A DNA stretch of 64,000 nt. It comes from Tretioscincus oriximinensis (Eukaryota; Chordata; Lepidosauria; Squamata; Gymnophthalmidae). The position numbers were made by a program, and so were the translations under genes. Positions 11,928 through 23,894 of this stretch are shown in pieces (within the stretch, counting starts at the first letter, position 1; each line of letters opens with the position of its first letter). Location: assembly GCA_022410635.1 (NCBI GenBank), contig JAJVDF010000027.1, forward strand, positions 2,630,967 to 2,694,966, in the 5' to 3' direction. The notes under the pieces are model-generated. The model saw only the letters and a program-made list of their open reading frames with translations. It was not told where the DNA came from and made no database searches.

Positions 11928-12841
11928 AAACAGAATCATGTAAGCAAAAATGGATGATAGTAAATCTATATATGGGTGGGGAAATGAGGAATGAAGCCAG
12001 AAAACTGAAATTCAATGTAATCTTCTAGTTGTAAGCTTTGTGTCACTAGATTAATTTAATTTAATAAATAAATAAAGTGTAATAGACCAACAAGGGAAGG
12101 GAGAGAAAAAAGAGGGGGGATTTGAATGTAATCAATTGATTTTTTCTCTTTGAAAGAATGGAAAGTATCTTTCTCAAAAAAAAAAAAAAAAAAAAGGATA
12201 CACCATCACCAAATTTCATTCTCCAGTGCCAATATTAACTTTTCTTGCAATGCTGCGACCATAGACAAGTCCCAGTAAAAATATCAAAAAAACTGGTTAT
12301 ACTTCTGCAGTTGCAGTTGTGTTATAATAGAAAATAAGATCATATAAAAGTGAGTGAATATATAAAGGAGAACGATGTAGAAATGTGAGCAACTCTCCTG
12401 TGAAAACAGGTAGTATTTTTATTAGGGATTTTTACTAGGAATGATTTAAAGAAATCCATAGCATTTGACATAGGTATTGAATTGATTCTAATTCCTTTCA
12501 TATTCCAGCAAAAATGCCGAATGTAAATTATTTATCAGAACATATGACTTCTGTACTTTCAAAAATGACTATGCTTACTGAGATGATTTGAGACAGCACA
12601 TTATCAGATGAGATAAACCTTTATTCTGCTCAAGGTAGAATTCTTAAGGCCAATGTTTCTGGCTGAACTAATTAGTTGAAAGCTTCCTTAGCAAGACAAA
12701 AGGATATTGATTATCAATTCTTTGCATGACCTTCTTTATGCTTAAACTACAAAATTAACTATCATAATCTAAGGCAATGTCTGCTAAGAGAATAAGAGTT
12801 CTTTCTAAAAACTCACTCTTAGGGCTTTTCACGCTTATCTA
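11928..12841. other. Nothing recognised except a poly-A run
   Basis: A run of about 19 A bases lies at 12177-12196. The remaining sequence is AT-rich and shows no supportable exon, RNA gene or repeat family. Confidence 0.3.
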
Positions 12842-12846
12842 CAAAT

Positions 12847-12938
<92 letters not shown>

Positions 12939-13135
12939 TTTGTACTTATATCCCGCCCTATACCCGAAGGTCTCAGGGCAGCCAACCATAGGGTGGCAAA
13001 CATACCTTTAGTTGCTTTCTCCACAACAGACATGGTGGGGNTAAGAGAGTTCAAAGAACTGTGACTGGCCCAAGATCACCCAGCTGGCTTTCGTTGATGA
13101 GTGAGGAATCGAACTACCAGGTGCAAGTCAAACAC
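12842..13135 (-). mobile_element. tRNA-headed SINE with expanded (AAAT)n tail, minus strand
   Basis: The plus strand begins with about 24 units of TTTA (12848-12941), the expanded A-rich tail. Then comes ATCCCGCCCTATACCCGAAGG (the L2-type 3' end), TTGCTTTCTCCACAACAGACA and CTGTGACTGGCCCAAGATCACCCAGCTGGC (body). The head follows with the reverse of a B box (GGAATCGAACTACC). The order matches the other SINE copies. The (AAAT)n array probably grew by slippage from the retrotransposition tail. Confidence 0.85.
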
Positions 13136-14628
13136 TAGGTACCGAGATCTGGAATGCTGTATTTCCACCTGAGCACTGTTGAGCATTTCAAATGTTTTAA
13201 AAAGTTCCCCAATTTATTCCTGCTGTGAACAACTGAAAAATTGTCCACATGCATTCCACTGGACTGAAGAACTGTGTGGGAATGGCAGGTATGTGAGGTG
13301 ACATGGACTGCTTGATTGTGGATCATTGTTTATCAATTCTCCTTGCCAGTTTGCACTTTCCAATGGCAATCTACACAGGTCATGTTTTTCTATGCTTCTG
13401 GAATACAACAGAGGAGTTTCAACACACAAACTACAAATGACCCCAACTGTTTCTGTCCTTCATCAGCTTGAGATATCTTCAAAGACCAGTCCAAAACTGA
13501 GTGTGATCCCAGTCTCACAAAGAGGCAGGGCCTTGATTATTAGCAAGATTATTGTTGGTCTCTTTTTACAGTTTATTCCTCAGTCCTTCCTTCTTTTTCT
13601 GTTCCTGACCTTGGAAATTTAAGACTTCCCAACCTGCCAGATAATCAGCCAGCTAACATCAGCTGGGTTCATTCTTTTGCTTACAAAAAGCCAATTAACC
13701 CCAAGTGTATCCCAGAGTTAGTTGATCCTGCCAAAGAAAGGAGATTGATTAACTCAACTGACAATCATGCTATCAAGAATTTTAACATGGCTGTATTCAG
13801 ACATAACAAAAATGTGCTATGCTGCACTCCACCTCTGCTCCCATCCCTATTATCTGCAATTTTGGAGTCCAGGTATGGAGTAAGATGAGTAGGGAAAGGC
13901 TTGGGGAAGGTAGTGGTGGTTAGCAGGAGAAATGGAATCCTTGGGGTGAGGGTGAGAGATAGAATTTAGTCCTCANAGCCCACAGTCCCTTTTCCTGTTA
14001 TACAGAGATACCATTTCACTTTCCACCAGTGGGGAAAGCTTTGTGGGGATTGGTCTTAATTACAGGGGTCATTGTGGGGTTGGGTACATCACTGGGGATG
14101 GGAAACCAGGAAAGCAGAGTGGAATAGCAATCAGGGGTGCACGAATAGGGAAGAGTGCAACAAGCATGTGAGCTAAATCCTGTCTCCCAGCCTTATCCTT
14201 GGTGATTCCAACTTTCCTGCTGACTCTCCATCCTCCTGCCTTCCTCAAGCCTTCCCCTCTTCCCACTTGTCTTACCCCCATCACGGATAGGAGTAAGGCA
14301 AATAGGAACGGTTAAGGCATAGGAACAACAGGAGCAACCTGAATCCATTCTAAGGTTAAACTAGATTCAGTGAGCAATATGTACCGACATGCAACTTCAA
14401 TTTATATGACGCATTAAGTTCTCAGGCCTTCTCTAAGCCACCTTTTCTTCTAAAGAATGTTTAGTTAGTATGTATGGAAACATTTTGAATCTATCTTCAA
14501 AACAGATGCCCCAGAGATGCTGGGGGATTTTGTTGTTTTTTGTGCTATGACAGTCTTAATCTGTCCTTCCAATGAGTGGGAGTGAGGGAGGGGTGTATAT
14601 GGACATTTTTAAATGTTTTGTTAATGTA
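13136..14628. other. Nothing recognised
   Basis: Several overlapping frames under 100 codons (13135-13622 and 14069-14284) lie on both strands. None has motif or splice support. No repeat family was recognised. Confidence 0.3.
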
Positions 14629-14860
14629 CAGGGTGCTTCAAAAATGTATATACACTTTGAATTTCCATAGAAAATTTATTTACTGTTCTACAAAGTTAAA
14701 TTTCAGGATTTCCCGATTTGAACAGTATTAACATTTGTTATTTACGTTTTCTTTACATTGGACTTTAAGCTATCTAATTTCCTGAAATTTAACTTTGTAG
14801 AACAGTAAATAAATTTTCTATGGAAGTTCAAAGTGTGTATACATTTTTTGAAGCACCCTG
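14629..14860. mobile_element. TA-flanked long-TIR MITE, copy 2
   Basis: This is a second copy of the 232-bp element at 1549-1780, in the same orientation and nearly identical. It has CAGGGTGCTTCAAAAA ends and TA flanks at 14627-14628 and 14861-14862. Equal length and few differences suggest both derive from one short-lived burst. Where copy 1 has an ambiguous base (1635), this copy reads C. Confidence 0.88.
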
Positions 14861-14892
14861 TATATTTACCTTTTTTAAATTTTCTTGAGCTT

Positions 14893-14986
14893 TTGTTAGC
14901 CGCCCTGGGACCAATGGGGAAGGGCAAGATATAAATAAATAAATAAATAAATAAAAAGTAAATTAATTAATTAATTAACCTCTCAG
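14893..14986 (+). mobile_element. L2-type LINE/SINE 3' tail fragment
   Basis: TTAGCCGCCCTGGGACC, then GGGCAAGATATAAATAAATA and an (AAAT)n/(TTAA)n tail, match the shared L2/SINE 3' end. Only the tail is kept. It lies 30 bp from the MITE. Confidence 0.65.
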
Positions 14987-15732
14987 TTTAGTACAATCTT
15001 AATTTGAAGATTTTATTAATAAACACTTTATTTAGTTTTTTACCTGCCTTATTTATCATTTTGCATTTCACGTACCTGCTTTGCTGTTGTCCATCAAGAG
15101 CATTGATTGGCAGAAAAGGTGAGACTTCAACAAAGAAAGCCTGGAAGATTGTAGGTGTAGATTTATCTTTCGGAATTCAAAAAAGAACTGAAAGCCACCA
15201 TATTGTCTTGATTCCACACGGACACTTGTCATCCTAGCCTAGCAGCAGGAAATAAAACAACTTGAGCGTGTATAATGTGGATGCCCCAGAACAATCCATG
15301 TCAATTTTAACAGCATTTGCTCCAACTCTAGCCTGAGCTGTTTCCTGTCTCCATATGTCCAGGGGACAGAGTCTTAAGGTACTAGGGCGACGTTTAAACT
15401 TGCTCATTCCTCAAATAATTTCATTATTGCCTCTAGGCAAGATATTTCTTAACTGCAACATTGTAGGGCATCTCCAATATAGTGCTTAGTGTTTGGAAAT
15501 AAATGTTTGATTCTTCTGTAATGTGAAGAGGAAAACTGGTGTGAAGGGGGAAAGGGTTCAAGGCCCTTTTTAAAAAAACAAAAACTGGTTCATCTTGTGG
15601 AAGTGCATGGCTTTGACAGGCCAGGATTCTGTAGGAGGTCAAGCTCTCTCTCAAATACATGCAGCCCTGTCAAAGGCAATCAGAAGATGATGTAGAAAAC
15701 CCCACCAGACAGTAGAATTCCTCTCCGACTTT
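14987..15732. other. Nothing recognised
   Basis: No gene, RNA gene or recognisable repeat between the L2 tail and the CR1 copy. Confidence 0.3.
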
Positions 15733-16330
15733 AGAACATAAGAACATAAGAAGAGCCATGTTGGATCAGGCCACAGCCCATCTAGTCCAGCATTTTGTCT
15801 CACACAGAGCCCCACCAGATGCACCTGGGCAGTCCAAACAGAGAAAAGCAAAATATGTACCTGTCCATGACTCCCTGCAAATGGTATTTCAGGAGTCCTG
15901 CCTGTTTCTCCATCCCGGAGGCAACATCCAGACATCCACCCTAGTACCCATTTATACCCTTGGTGTCCATAAACAAGTCTAGTCCTGTCTTGAAACTATC
16001 CAAGCTGTTAGCTATCACTACCTCTTCAGGAAGTAAATTCCACAGGCCGACGACCCTCTGGGTGAAAAAATACTTTCCTTTGTCTGTTCTCACTTTTCTA
16101 CCGATCAGTTTTAAGGAAAGTCCTCTGGTCCTAGTATTGTGCGATAGATAAAACATTTTTCTCTATTCACCCTGTCCATCCCATGCATTATTTTGTACAC
16201 TTCAATCAGATCACCTCTCAAATGTCACCTTTCGAGGCTGAAAAGGCCCAGACATTGCAGCCAGACTTCATAAGGCAGGTGCTCCAGACCCTTGATCATT
16301 TTTGTTGCCCTTTTCTGCACCTTCATAAGA
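15733..16330 (-). mobile_element. CR1 LINE ORF2 C-terminus and 3' end, minus strand
   Basis: Read on the minus strand, one frame (about 16440-16225) has [19 protein letters not shown] and LGLFSLER. A second (16156-15941) has NTRTRGLSLKLIGR, FFTQRVVGLWNLLPEEVV and SLDSFKTGLD. These are the conserved C-terminal motifs of CR1 ORF2, downstream of the reverse transcriptase domain. The two frames are separated by a frameshift or stop, so the copy is dead. The 3' UTR follows and ends at the left with the repeated CTTATGTTCTTATGTTCT terminus typical of this CR1 group. Reverse transcriptase and endonuclease are absent through 5' truncation. Confidence 0.88.
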
Positions 16331-18000
16331 TGCTGTCTCTGCAGGCAACTGAGAGGCTCAGTTCCCAGTAAGCACTTACCTATCACCTTGGAGGAAGCCT
16401 GCCTGTAAACATAGAATAGATGCCAGGTGCCAGATACCAAAAGGATGTATTATCTTTTCTGAATGTAAATAGCTTTTGTTCCTCTGGAAAGAGACCAATT
16501 CCTCATCACCCCTAGAAAAGGCCACCTCTCAGACCTAATTGTGCATCCAATGCTGTGCAGGAAATATGTACCTAACTTAAGACCATTCAACAGTGTTTGA
16601 AAGAGGAGATAGCGGATCTTTTTCATTTCTATGATAATGTACAACCGTGGCAGGTCTTCTATCGTCCTGCATAATCTCTGCAACCAGTTTTCATTATTAG
16701 TCTCTACAGCATCCCCTGCCTGTCCTTTCTGTTCACCCAGATGCTTAGGAAATGTTTAACTGTCCTCTGTAGCATGCCTTCCTTTGTACTTTTTCACACA
16801 GTCAGCCTTTGACACCTTTATTTGCTTTGCTCTTATTTTAACTTCTCTGCTCATCCTAATCTCGGATGCTTTTCACAACTGCTGTGAGGAATGGTTGTGG
16901 CAGTTAGTGGCAATGGCACATACACATTCCCACTAGTTCTAAAGCAGCCTCAGCTATTTCTTAGCCCTATCAGAAATCTTCCCCATGTCCTTAACAGCAG
17001 ACTAGGGATTCTACACTATGAACACAGTTCTGGCAGAGATGGAAATGTGGTTCTGAACTGAGCCTAGACTCCTTTTTCTTCCATGTTACTCCTCCAGATT
17101 TTCATATGTATCGTTGTATTTTCCCATTTAGAAGTTATTTTTATAACCTCAGTAAATTTATCAAAACCTGAGTCAAAGAAAAAAATAATAACTAAAATAC
17201 CAAAAATTGGTGTGGGGGGTGTCTATGAATAGTGAAATTACACAAAGACTATTATAAAAGGAGACAACAGACCTTCTATGTGACCCTACTGCAAAATAAG
17301 TCATTTCTTGTATTGCTACTGAATGATCTTTCCATAACAGTCTGGTTTTCTTTTCTATTTTTTAAATCACAATGCCTGAATGAGACCACTCAGTCTACTA
17401 ACTGAAATCTCAATTTTTTTTGCAGGAATCCATATTAAAGAATTTCCAAATTATTTCCAAATTATTTAGTAAATTCTAAACTCCACTAAGGGAAATGCCA
17501 TTACCTCTCTAGAAAAAAAAGATTTAATGCTAAACACTTCTCTCAGTCGAGAAGGGATTTAAAGCAGCTTGTACAACCTTCTTCTCTTCACAGCAGATAC
17601 CTCTTAAGTAAGTGGGGCTGAGAGAGAAAGAACTGCTACTAGCTAAAAACCACCCAGCTGGCTTCATAATCGAGTGCAGAATTCAATTGGGGCCTATCAT
17701 ATAGGAGACTAAACACAGGATTAGACTTTTTCTTTTATCTGCCCCAAACCACAGGACTAGACTATTTTTTTTATCTGCCTTAAACAAATGATCTCAGGAT
17801 ATATGAAAGGAGAGTTTCTCATCCACAAACTAATACAAATCAACTTGCTTTCACTGCAAAGGGCATTGAAAGGAACAAGGAGCTTAAATTCAGGTTCAAA
17901 GTGGCTTAGATTCAGGTACATAATGGTTCAACTGGTGTCTGATGTTTAATTTAAAATTTTAACACTATCTAGCATCAGCAAGACGCTAGCATCAGCTACT
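16331..18000. other. Mostly nothing; one SINE remnant
   Basis: A minus-strand SINE remnant lies at about 17556-17690 (TTCACAGCAGATACCTCTTAAG, CACCCAGCTGGCTTCAT). Otherwise no feature could be supported. A 77-codon minus frame at 16450-16683 has no recognisable motif. Confidence 0.4.
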
Positions 18001-18127
18001 TTACCACTGCAGGGAGTCATGAACAGGTGGATATTTTGCTTTCCTCTGTTCAGACTGCCTAGGTGCATCTGGTGGGCCTCTATGTGAGACAGAATGCTGG
18101 ACTAGATGGGCTGTGGCCTGATCCTGT
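18001..18127 (+). mobile_element. CR1 3' UTR fragment
   Basis: CAGGGAGTCATGAACAGGTG, GGTGCATCTGGTGGGCC and GGACTAGATGGGCTGTGGCC are the inverse of the 3' UTR of the CR1 copy at 15733-16330. Only about 125 bp remain. Confidence 0.75.
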
Positions 18128-18414
18128 ATCTTTCCAAGGAAATAGCATTGATATGTCCATGGAACTGTCCATTCAGTCATGTGGGTTTCAACCATGACTT
18201 GGTAGTATCCAACATCCAACAAGTATCAGAAAGAAATGCATCTCTTCATTTTGCATTTTTAGCTCCGTATAACTTTTGGTCTGTTTGCCTCCCTTCACAC
18301 ACTAGTCTGAGAACGGAATGAAATTCCTTCTGCATTTATCCTGATGCTTTGCNAAATGTCTCTTTTGTTCTAATGCTTTGGTCTCATTGCGCAGTTTTCC
18401 CTTCCCACTCTCAA

Positions 18415-18508
18415 GCACTGTTTTGTTTAAAGTTTGCTTTTGTTGTTGTAATCCACCCAGAGCCCTGTGGGTACAAGGCTGATAAAAATACAAATAAACC
18501 TTTGAAGT
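18415..18508 (+). mobile_element. LINE 3' tail fragment (L2/CR1-like)
   Basis: TTGTTGTTGTAATCCACCCAGAGCC, then GGGTACAAGGCTGATAAAAATACAAATAAA, follows the plan of an L2/CR1 3' end (GCCGCCC-GAG...TATAAA-type tail). The coding part is not recognisable. Confidence 0.45.
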
Positions 18509-19079
18509 TTTTCTCTTTTTTCTTTTTATATTTCAAAAAAAATGAATATTCTTCTTACATCTTCTCTATATCATTCAATGTTCTATCAGAGCAAGCACAA
18601 AATACAAATAAATAAATATGATCTGTTCCTGAGTGTTCAGCTATCCTGGAATGCTTGTCAATAGGTTATGATTCTCCTCCATGACAGTCTTTCAGGCATT
18701 TAAAGAAGGTCATCATATCCCTCTGACTTCTCCAGATTAAACATATTCGGTTTTTGTCAATTTCTTGTACTTTTGTTTTCAGTCTCTTGATACTATTTTG
18801 GTGCTGGGGCATCCACCCCCACCCAAGCCACCGCTCTACCTGAGCGCCTGGAGGGGCATGGATGCTGCCCAAAACTGTAGGTTGCCCAGCCAGCTTTACG
18901 CTGCTGCAGCCAACCTAAGCTGCAAGGACCCAACACTGGCCTCAAGCAGCTACCGTGCACTTCTTTCTCCTGTGCTGCCGAGCACAGGGAAGGCCCAATA
19001 TTCCCCACACATATGGAAGTGAAGACTTTATACACACAGCTTTCACACTCACACTAATGAGGGTATTAAAGGAAAAAAT
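18509..19079. other. Unassigned; locally GC-rich
   Basis: A GC-rich part at about 18800-18980 carries overlapping frames on both strands (18765-19022 plus; 18666-18872 and 18793-19035 minus). No motif or splice structure supports coding. It abuts the solo LTR but lies outside its target duplication. Confidence 0.3.
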
Positions 19080-19116
19080 GATGCTGAGGTAAAAGTATGT
19101 TTCAAAACAAAACAGC

Positions 19117-19122
19117 TTTATT
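19117..19122 (-). promoter_or_regulatory. Polyadenylation signal of solo LTR
   Basis: AATAAA on the minus strand, downstream of the TATA box within the LTR, where the R/U5 border is expected. Confidence 0.55.
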
Positions 19123-19398
19123 GTTACACACAACAGGGTAAAGGTACTTGAAAATAAAGAAGTAATGGAACACAGTACAGCTCATACACCACCCCCTAAA
19201 GTAGCCGTCCCTAAGCCCATGAGTCTCCAATCACCCTGGATCTCATTGCTGGGCTGCCACCTCTAGGCCTATTATGTCCCTCAATCCTGCCCCACACAAG
19301 CCAGGATGTCTAGAGATGGAAAAAACCCCTCCTCACTTAGAGCTTTCACACACTCCAAGTTTCTCAGAAGAAGGGCCCCAATCAATGGGCAGAGCCAG

Positions 19399-19406
19399 TT
19401 TTTATA
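19399..19406 (-). promoter_or_regulatory. TATA box of solo LTR
   Basis: TATAAAAA on the minus strand, inside the solo LTR at the position expected for the U3 promoter. Confidence 0.6.
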
Positions 19407-19597
19407 GGCCCAGCCTGCCTCCTGATTGGGCACTCACAACAGGGTTCCCCCCTCCCAGCTGGTCAGAGGGAAGGCCCCTCCCCTTACCTTGGGCTCAGCC
19501 TCCCTCCTCCTTTCTGGATGAGACCAAGGAAACAATATACAAACCTCAGGCCTGTAAATAAAAGATAGGTCTCAAACCAGGCAAATGCCACAGATGC

Positions 19598-20280
19598 CTT
19601 TCTCTGAACCTTGTAAGAAGCTTTAAAACCTTTCTACACACTATAATATTTTGCTGATTGCACAGGTCCTGTGGACAGTTTCATTTTTTGTGAAGAAATT
19701 TTGGGTTCAGTTTTTATTACAAAAACAAAACTCCTGGCTCTACTACCCATCATATATTTATATAAATATAAAGCAGAAGCAAAAAGTCAAGATGAACTGC
19801 TTCCATGTGGGATTCATTTGTTTCTTGGAGTTCCTAGGAATGCAGAAAGAATAATCGTAAGAAAAAAGGAAATGTTCTGATGTATCATACCAATAATCCA
19901 TATAAATCAACAGCCTGTATAGTTGTCGACAACAGCTACAGTATTGTACAAAAGATAACCAATTTTGTCATGAACCCCATGTCCCTCAGAAGAAAACACA
20001 ACATAAAGTAAGACAGGTAACTTCCCAACCAAGATAAGGAGACAGTATATAAACTCTATTAATATATTTTAATGTTTTTAAAGTAGGTCATCTATATTAT
20101 CTCCTTTTATGTATCCATAATGAAAATTTTATTTTTGTACTGCTGGTCTTTGACTGTAAGAAACATTTTTATTGATCCAAACCTAAAGCTGTAATCCTGA
20201 AGGGTCTATAAATATGAAAGTTCACCTGTAAAATATATTGCAGTTTAGACACAATTTTGCTAATATCAATTTTTTACTTG
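19598..20280. other. Nothing recognised
   Basis: AT-rich DNA with short overlapping frames only. Confidence 0.3.
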
Positions 20281-20281
20281 A

Positions 20282-20545
20282 ATGTTGAACTTCCAGCATA
20301 ACCCAATAACCCGTCTGTGCAAACTTACCTTAGAAATCCACGTGGAGCTGGTGAAACTGGTGAAAGGAACACACACAAAGGACCCGGAAGTCAATGTGCA
20401 TGTCAGTCAATTGTGTTCTGCAGTCCCAACTGGCTGGTATCTTCTCGCAGTATCACAAGTCCGGAACATTGACTTCAAACTCCAAGCCTTGCAGCAGCTG
20501 CTCATAGAAGGAGCAGCATTGTTGAGCTGATGTCCAAGAACATCA
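20282..20545. other. Coding-like segment, strand and identity uncertain
   Basis: A plus frame at 20282-20530 (82 codons) has unusually protein-like composition (HVELVKLVKGTHTKDPEV and FKLQALQQLLIEGAALLS). On the minus strand the same block is bounded by an acceptor-like GGACATCAG (near 20540) and a consensus donor AAG-GTAAGT (near 20327), but all minus frames contain stops. It may be a decayed exon, a non-coding exon, or part of an unknown repeat. I do not recognise a protein family. Confidence 0.3.
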
Positions 20546-21790
20546 GCTATCTAATTATTCTGTGAACACAGAGCTTTTTCTGGATGGATGACAAAAGCTC
20601 CGTTGTCCTGTATAGCTGAGGCATCATGAAGACCCTACAATGGCAGCAGGTAAACCTCATGTGCACATAGCCATAATCTAGTGGTTGTGATTATACAGAT
20701 TTATAAATAGGATAGCATGTAGATTTGCATTTTAGGATTTTTAAGGGAGAGAATAGTTTCATACCTAAATTTTCTTTATTTAGAAAGGCTAACATCAAGA
20801 GAATTAGACAAGTTCAAGGCCTTTTCCTATCAATGTGACGCCTTCTTAGGAAGATCTCATCTTCTTCACAATTTTCTTTTATCAGCACAGTGAAGAAATT
20901 TGGCAAAAGACAGAGAGAGAGAGAATGAGAATACTTTCAGATACTTTAAATAGTTGTAAAGCTATGAGAGNAATTGAGATGGAGGCGCACAAAAAAGGGA
21001 GAGAAAAGTGCTTTATAGGTTAATTAAACACCCAGTGCTACAGCACATCCCACCCACGATCAGCAACATTACAGATATGGACTTATTATATAACTGTTAA
21101 ACTTGGTGTTTAGCAGATAACTTTCCTATTAGAAAGAGATTAAAAGCCTATTTGAGAAGCTTCATTTTTAAATGTCACCGTTCCAGTTTTACTAGACTCC
21201 TTGCTGCGTTTAATGCCAATAGAGTGTATTTAAAGTAATAACAAATAAGCCATCAGTCGGAGTACCCACTGTAATGCTTGTTCCATGGAACACAACCATC
21301 ACTGCTTAGATCATTCCAATACTTGCCTGCTAAACAAGTGAAGTATTTCCTCTTCGTTGGCTGGCAAAATTTGTTTTGCCTCGCATACAAATGCAATTCA
21401 AAGGTTATAGATTGCATATTGTTTAAAAAACTGCATACATCTAAGACAGGTGTATATGTAAGGTTTATAAACAGAAAACTAAAGCTTTAAGAAGGAAGTT
21501 TAATGAGGAGGAATGACAAAGCAATTTCCACATTATGTCTTATTCTGGGAAATATCTCTGAATAGAGGCCTACCATCTACATGGTAATATAGACTATGTC
21601 AGGTCCCCAATGGACTGGGCTGTATACAACATTATATTCCATAGAATATCCCTGCCATCCCCATATTAGTGGAAACTATGGGTGCACCCACACTTCACTC
21701 ATTTATTCCAGTATATTCCACAATAAAGCATGGAGGCTGCTGCTAGTGAGACTTTTAAGAAAAAAATAACTGTACTCCCTTTTGCCCTAA
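20546..21790. other. Nothing recognised
   Basis: No supportable gene or repeat, apart from a short GA-rich run near 20910. Confidence 0.3.
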
Positions 21791-21794
21791 AAGA

Positions 21795-23010
21795 TAAGGG
21801 GTATTGGCAGCTTTTGATACCACTGNCCATGGTATCCTCCCTGGAGAGGCTCTGGGAGTTAGGAGTTGGTTGCAAGGCATTGCAGTGGTTCTGATCCTAT
21901 CTCCAAGGAGTGGTGATAGGGNAGTTTTGCACGATACACTGGGAGCTCATTTGTGGGGTTCCTCAGGGATCGATCCTCTCCCCCATGCTGTTAAACATCT
22001 TTAGGAGGCCACAGGGAGAGGTCATCAGGAGATTTGGAGTGAAGTGCCATCAATATGCAGTTGATTGCTCTATCTCTCTGTTCCATCTGAATCAGGAGAG
22101 GCAGTCAAAGTGCTTGACAGGTGCCTGGAAGCAGTAATGGGCTGGATGGGGGCCAATAAATTGAAGCTGAATCCAGACAGGACGGAGGTGCTGTGTGTTG
22201 GAGCATCACGAGTTCATGAAGTAGGGAGGCACCCTGTCCTCGATGGGGTAGAATTGCTCTATAAAGGATGGGTGCGAAATCTAGGGGTACTCCTGGACTC
22301 TGCCCTAACACTTGAAAATCAAGTGGAAGCAGGAGCCAGGAATGCCACTTCCATCTATGCCTGGTTTGCCAGTTACGGCCACTTCTGAACAGGGATGATT
22401 TAACCACAGTAATCCATGCTCTGGTAACTTCCAGATTGGACTATTGTAATGCACTCTATATAGGGCTGCCCTTGAAAATGGTTCAGAAGCTACAGCTGAT
22501 ACAGAATACGGCAGCTAGACTGCTGACCAGAACGGCTGACCGCACACACATCACACCGGTCTTGAAAGTGCTGCACTGGCTGTCAATCCACTACCGAGTC
22601 CAATTTAAGGTGTTGACTTTAATTTATAAGGCCCTAAATAAATTGGGCCTCAAATATCTAAAGGAACACCTTCTCCCATACCTGCCATGCCTTAAGATCT
22701 GCAGGGGATCCTCTTTAAACAGCCAATGGAGTGGGAACCTGGGATAGGGCCTTCTCAGTGTTTGCCTCAACCTATGGAATAGTCTCCCCATTGAGGTGTA
22801 TCTGTCATCATCACTGTATTCTTTTAGAAGACCTCTGAAAACGCACCTCTTTCGCCTGGCCTTTGGCTGAAGAAATGTTATTCTCTTCCCACTTCTAGAT
22901 ATTGTTTTTTGTAGATATGTTAATTTTGTATTGTTGTTTTTATTGTTGGCCGCCCTGAGACCTTCAGATATAGGGCGGGGTATAAATATAAATAATAATA
23001 ATAAAAAATA
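21795..23010 (+). mobile_element. L2-clade LINE: RT remnant, ORF2 C-terminus and 3' tail
   Basis: This is the longest LINE in the window. Broken plus frames carry reverse-transcriptase motifs in order: AAFDT (21808), CGVPQGSILSPMLLNIF (about 21955-22001), QYAVD (22051), NKLKLNPDRTEVLCVGASR (22157) and LGVLLDSALTLENQV (22284). A further frame at 22436-22747 has DYCNALYIGLP, QNTAARLLTR and LHWLSIHYRVQFKVL, the conserved ORF2 C-terminus. The catalytic YADD box reads YAVD (22054-22065), and there are several frameshifts and stops, so it is inactive. The 3' end is GGCCGCCCTGAGACCTTCAG, then TATAGGGCGGGGTATAAA and (AAT)n. The endonuclease is missing through 5' truncation. Confidence 0.9.
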
Positions 23011-23890
23011 CAAACTGACAGAGCTTTCTTCTGTCATTATCTCATGAGAGAAGTATCTGGTTAAAAATCCAAATTGAAAGCTTTTTTGAGAGCTATGATT
23101 GCTGTCTTCCTATAATTACAAGTGGAAGACACCTCAACGTCATGGTAGGATACTGAAACAAAATTAATGTCTGCTAGCACTCTATGCTAATCCCTTATTC
23201 TAAGACAAATCATAAAACAAGGTTTAGTGCGGAAAGAGGCTAATATGCCATCCCATCAATCTGCGTATGAATTCATAAATAAGCATTCAGAAAGAAAGGG
23301 GGAGACAGAGAGTAAGAGGAATATTGTAGCTGGGAACTTGTGAATTCCTAGCAGATATTCCATCCAGACAATTAGGAAGTGATCCATTGGCTTAGGAAAT
23401 TGAGCATTACTTACAATGTTGCCCTCCAACATAACTGCAAAGGAAACGTTGTCAAATACTGTTGTTTCCATGGTCCATACAAAAGGTGAGTTGTACAGGT
23501 GCATATTTATTGTCTACTGTTTCAAGTAGCCACTAACAAAAAAATATCTGCTGGCACAGAAATTGAGTCTGCAACCTCAAAACTGACTCCATGCCCAAAG
23601 ATCCTGGATAGCACAGGTCCAGGTAGTGATATAAGGCCTATTGCACTTGTATATATGCACCACCTACGTTCCCCTGTTGCTTGGGCAGTTATTCAGCCCT
23701 GCAAATAACATTAAAAAATAAGATTTCATGTGAACAAACTGCTATTCATTGCAGCTGAACTCGTAGTAATGGAAAAGGNGGAGGATTAATGAGCCCAATT
23801 GTTGTTGTGCAACTGGTTCATGACTGATTCCTTATTGACTGCAGTTTTCTTGGTACAGATTCAGAAGTACATTGGCCAAGCCTACTTCTA
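23011..23890. other. Nothing recognised
   Basis: Unique-looking DNA downstream of the L2 copy, with no supportable gene or repeat. Confidence 0.3.
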
Positions 23891-23894
23891 GGGA

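Larger units (their letters stand above)
19085..19592 (-). mobile_element. Solo LTR, minus strand, with 5-bp target duplication
   Basis: This 508-bp segment starts TG and ends CA, and is bracketed by direct repeats GATGC at 19080-19084 and 19593-19597. On the minus strand it has a TATA box (TATAAAAA, plus 19399-19406) in a promoter-like context and, about 280 bp downstream, an AATAAA signal (plus 19117-19122). This order is U3, R, U5. No internal retroviral or Ty3 sequence adjoins it, so it is most simply a solo LTR left by recombination between two LTRs. It is unrelated by eye to the chromovirus LTR at 51.8 kb. Whether it came from an endogenous retrovirus or another LTR family cannot be told. 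Confidence 0.75.

Noticed and set aside
11530..12015. 161-codon minus frame and a 99-codon plus frame over the same DNA
   Set aside because: Both run through a long inverted repeat, which keeps several frames open on both strands. The sequence recurs at 47.7 kb as a mobile element.
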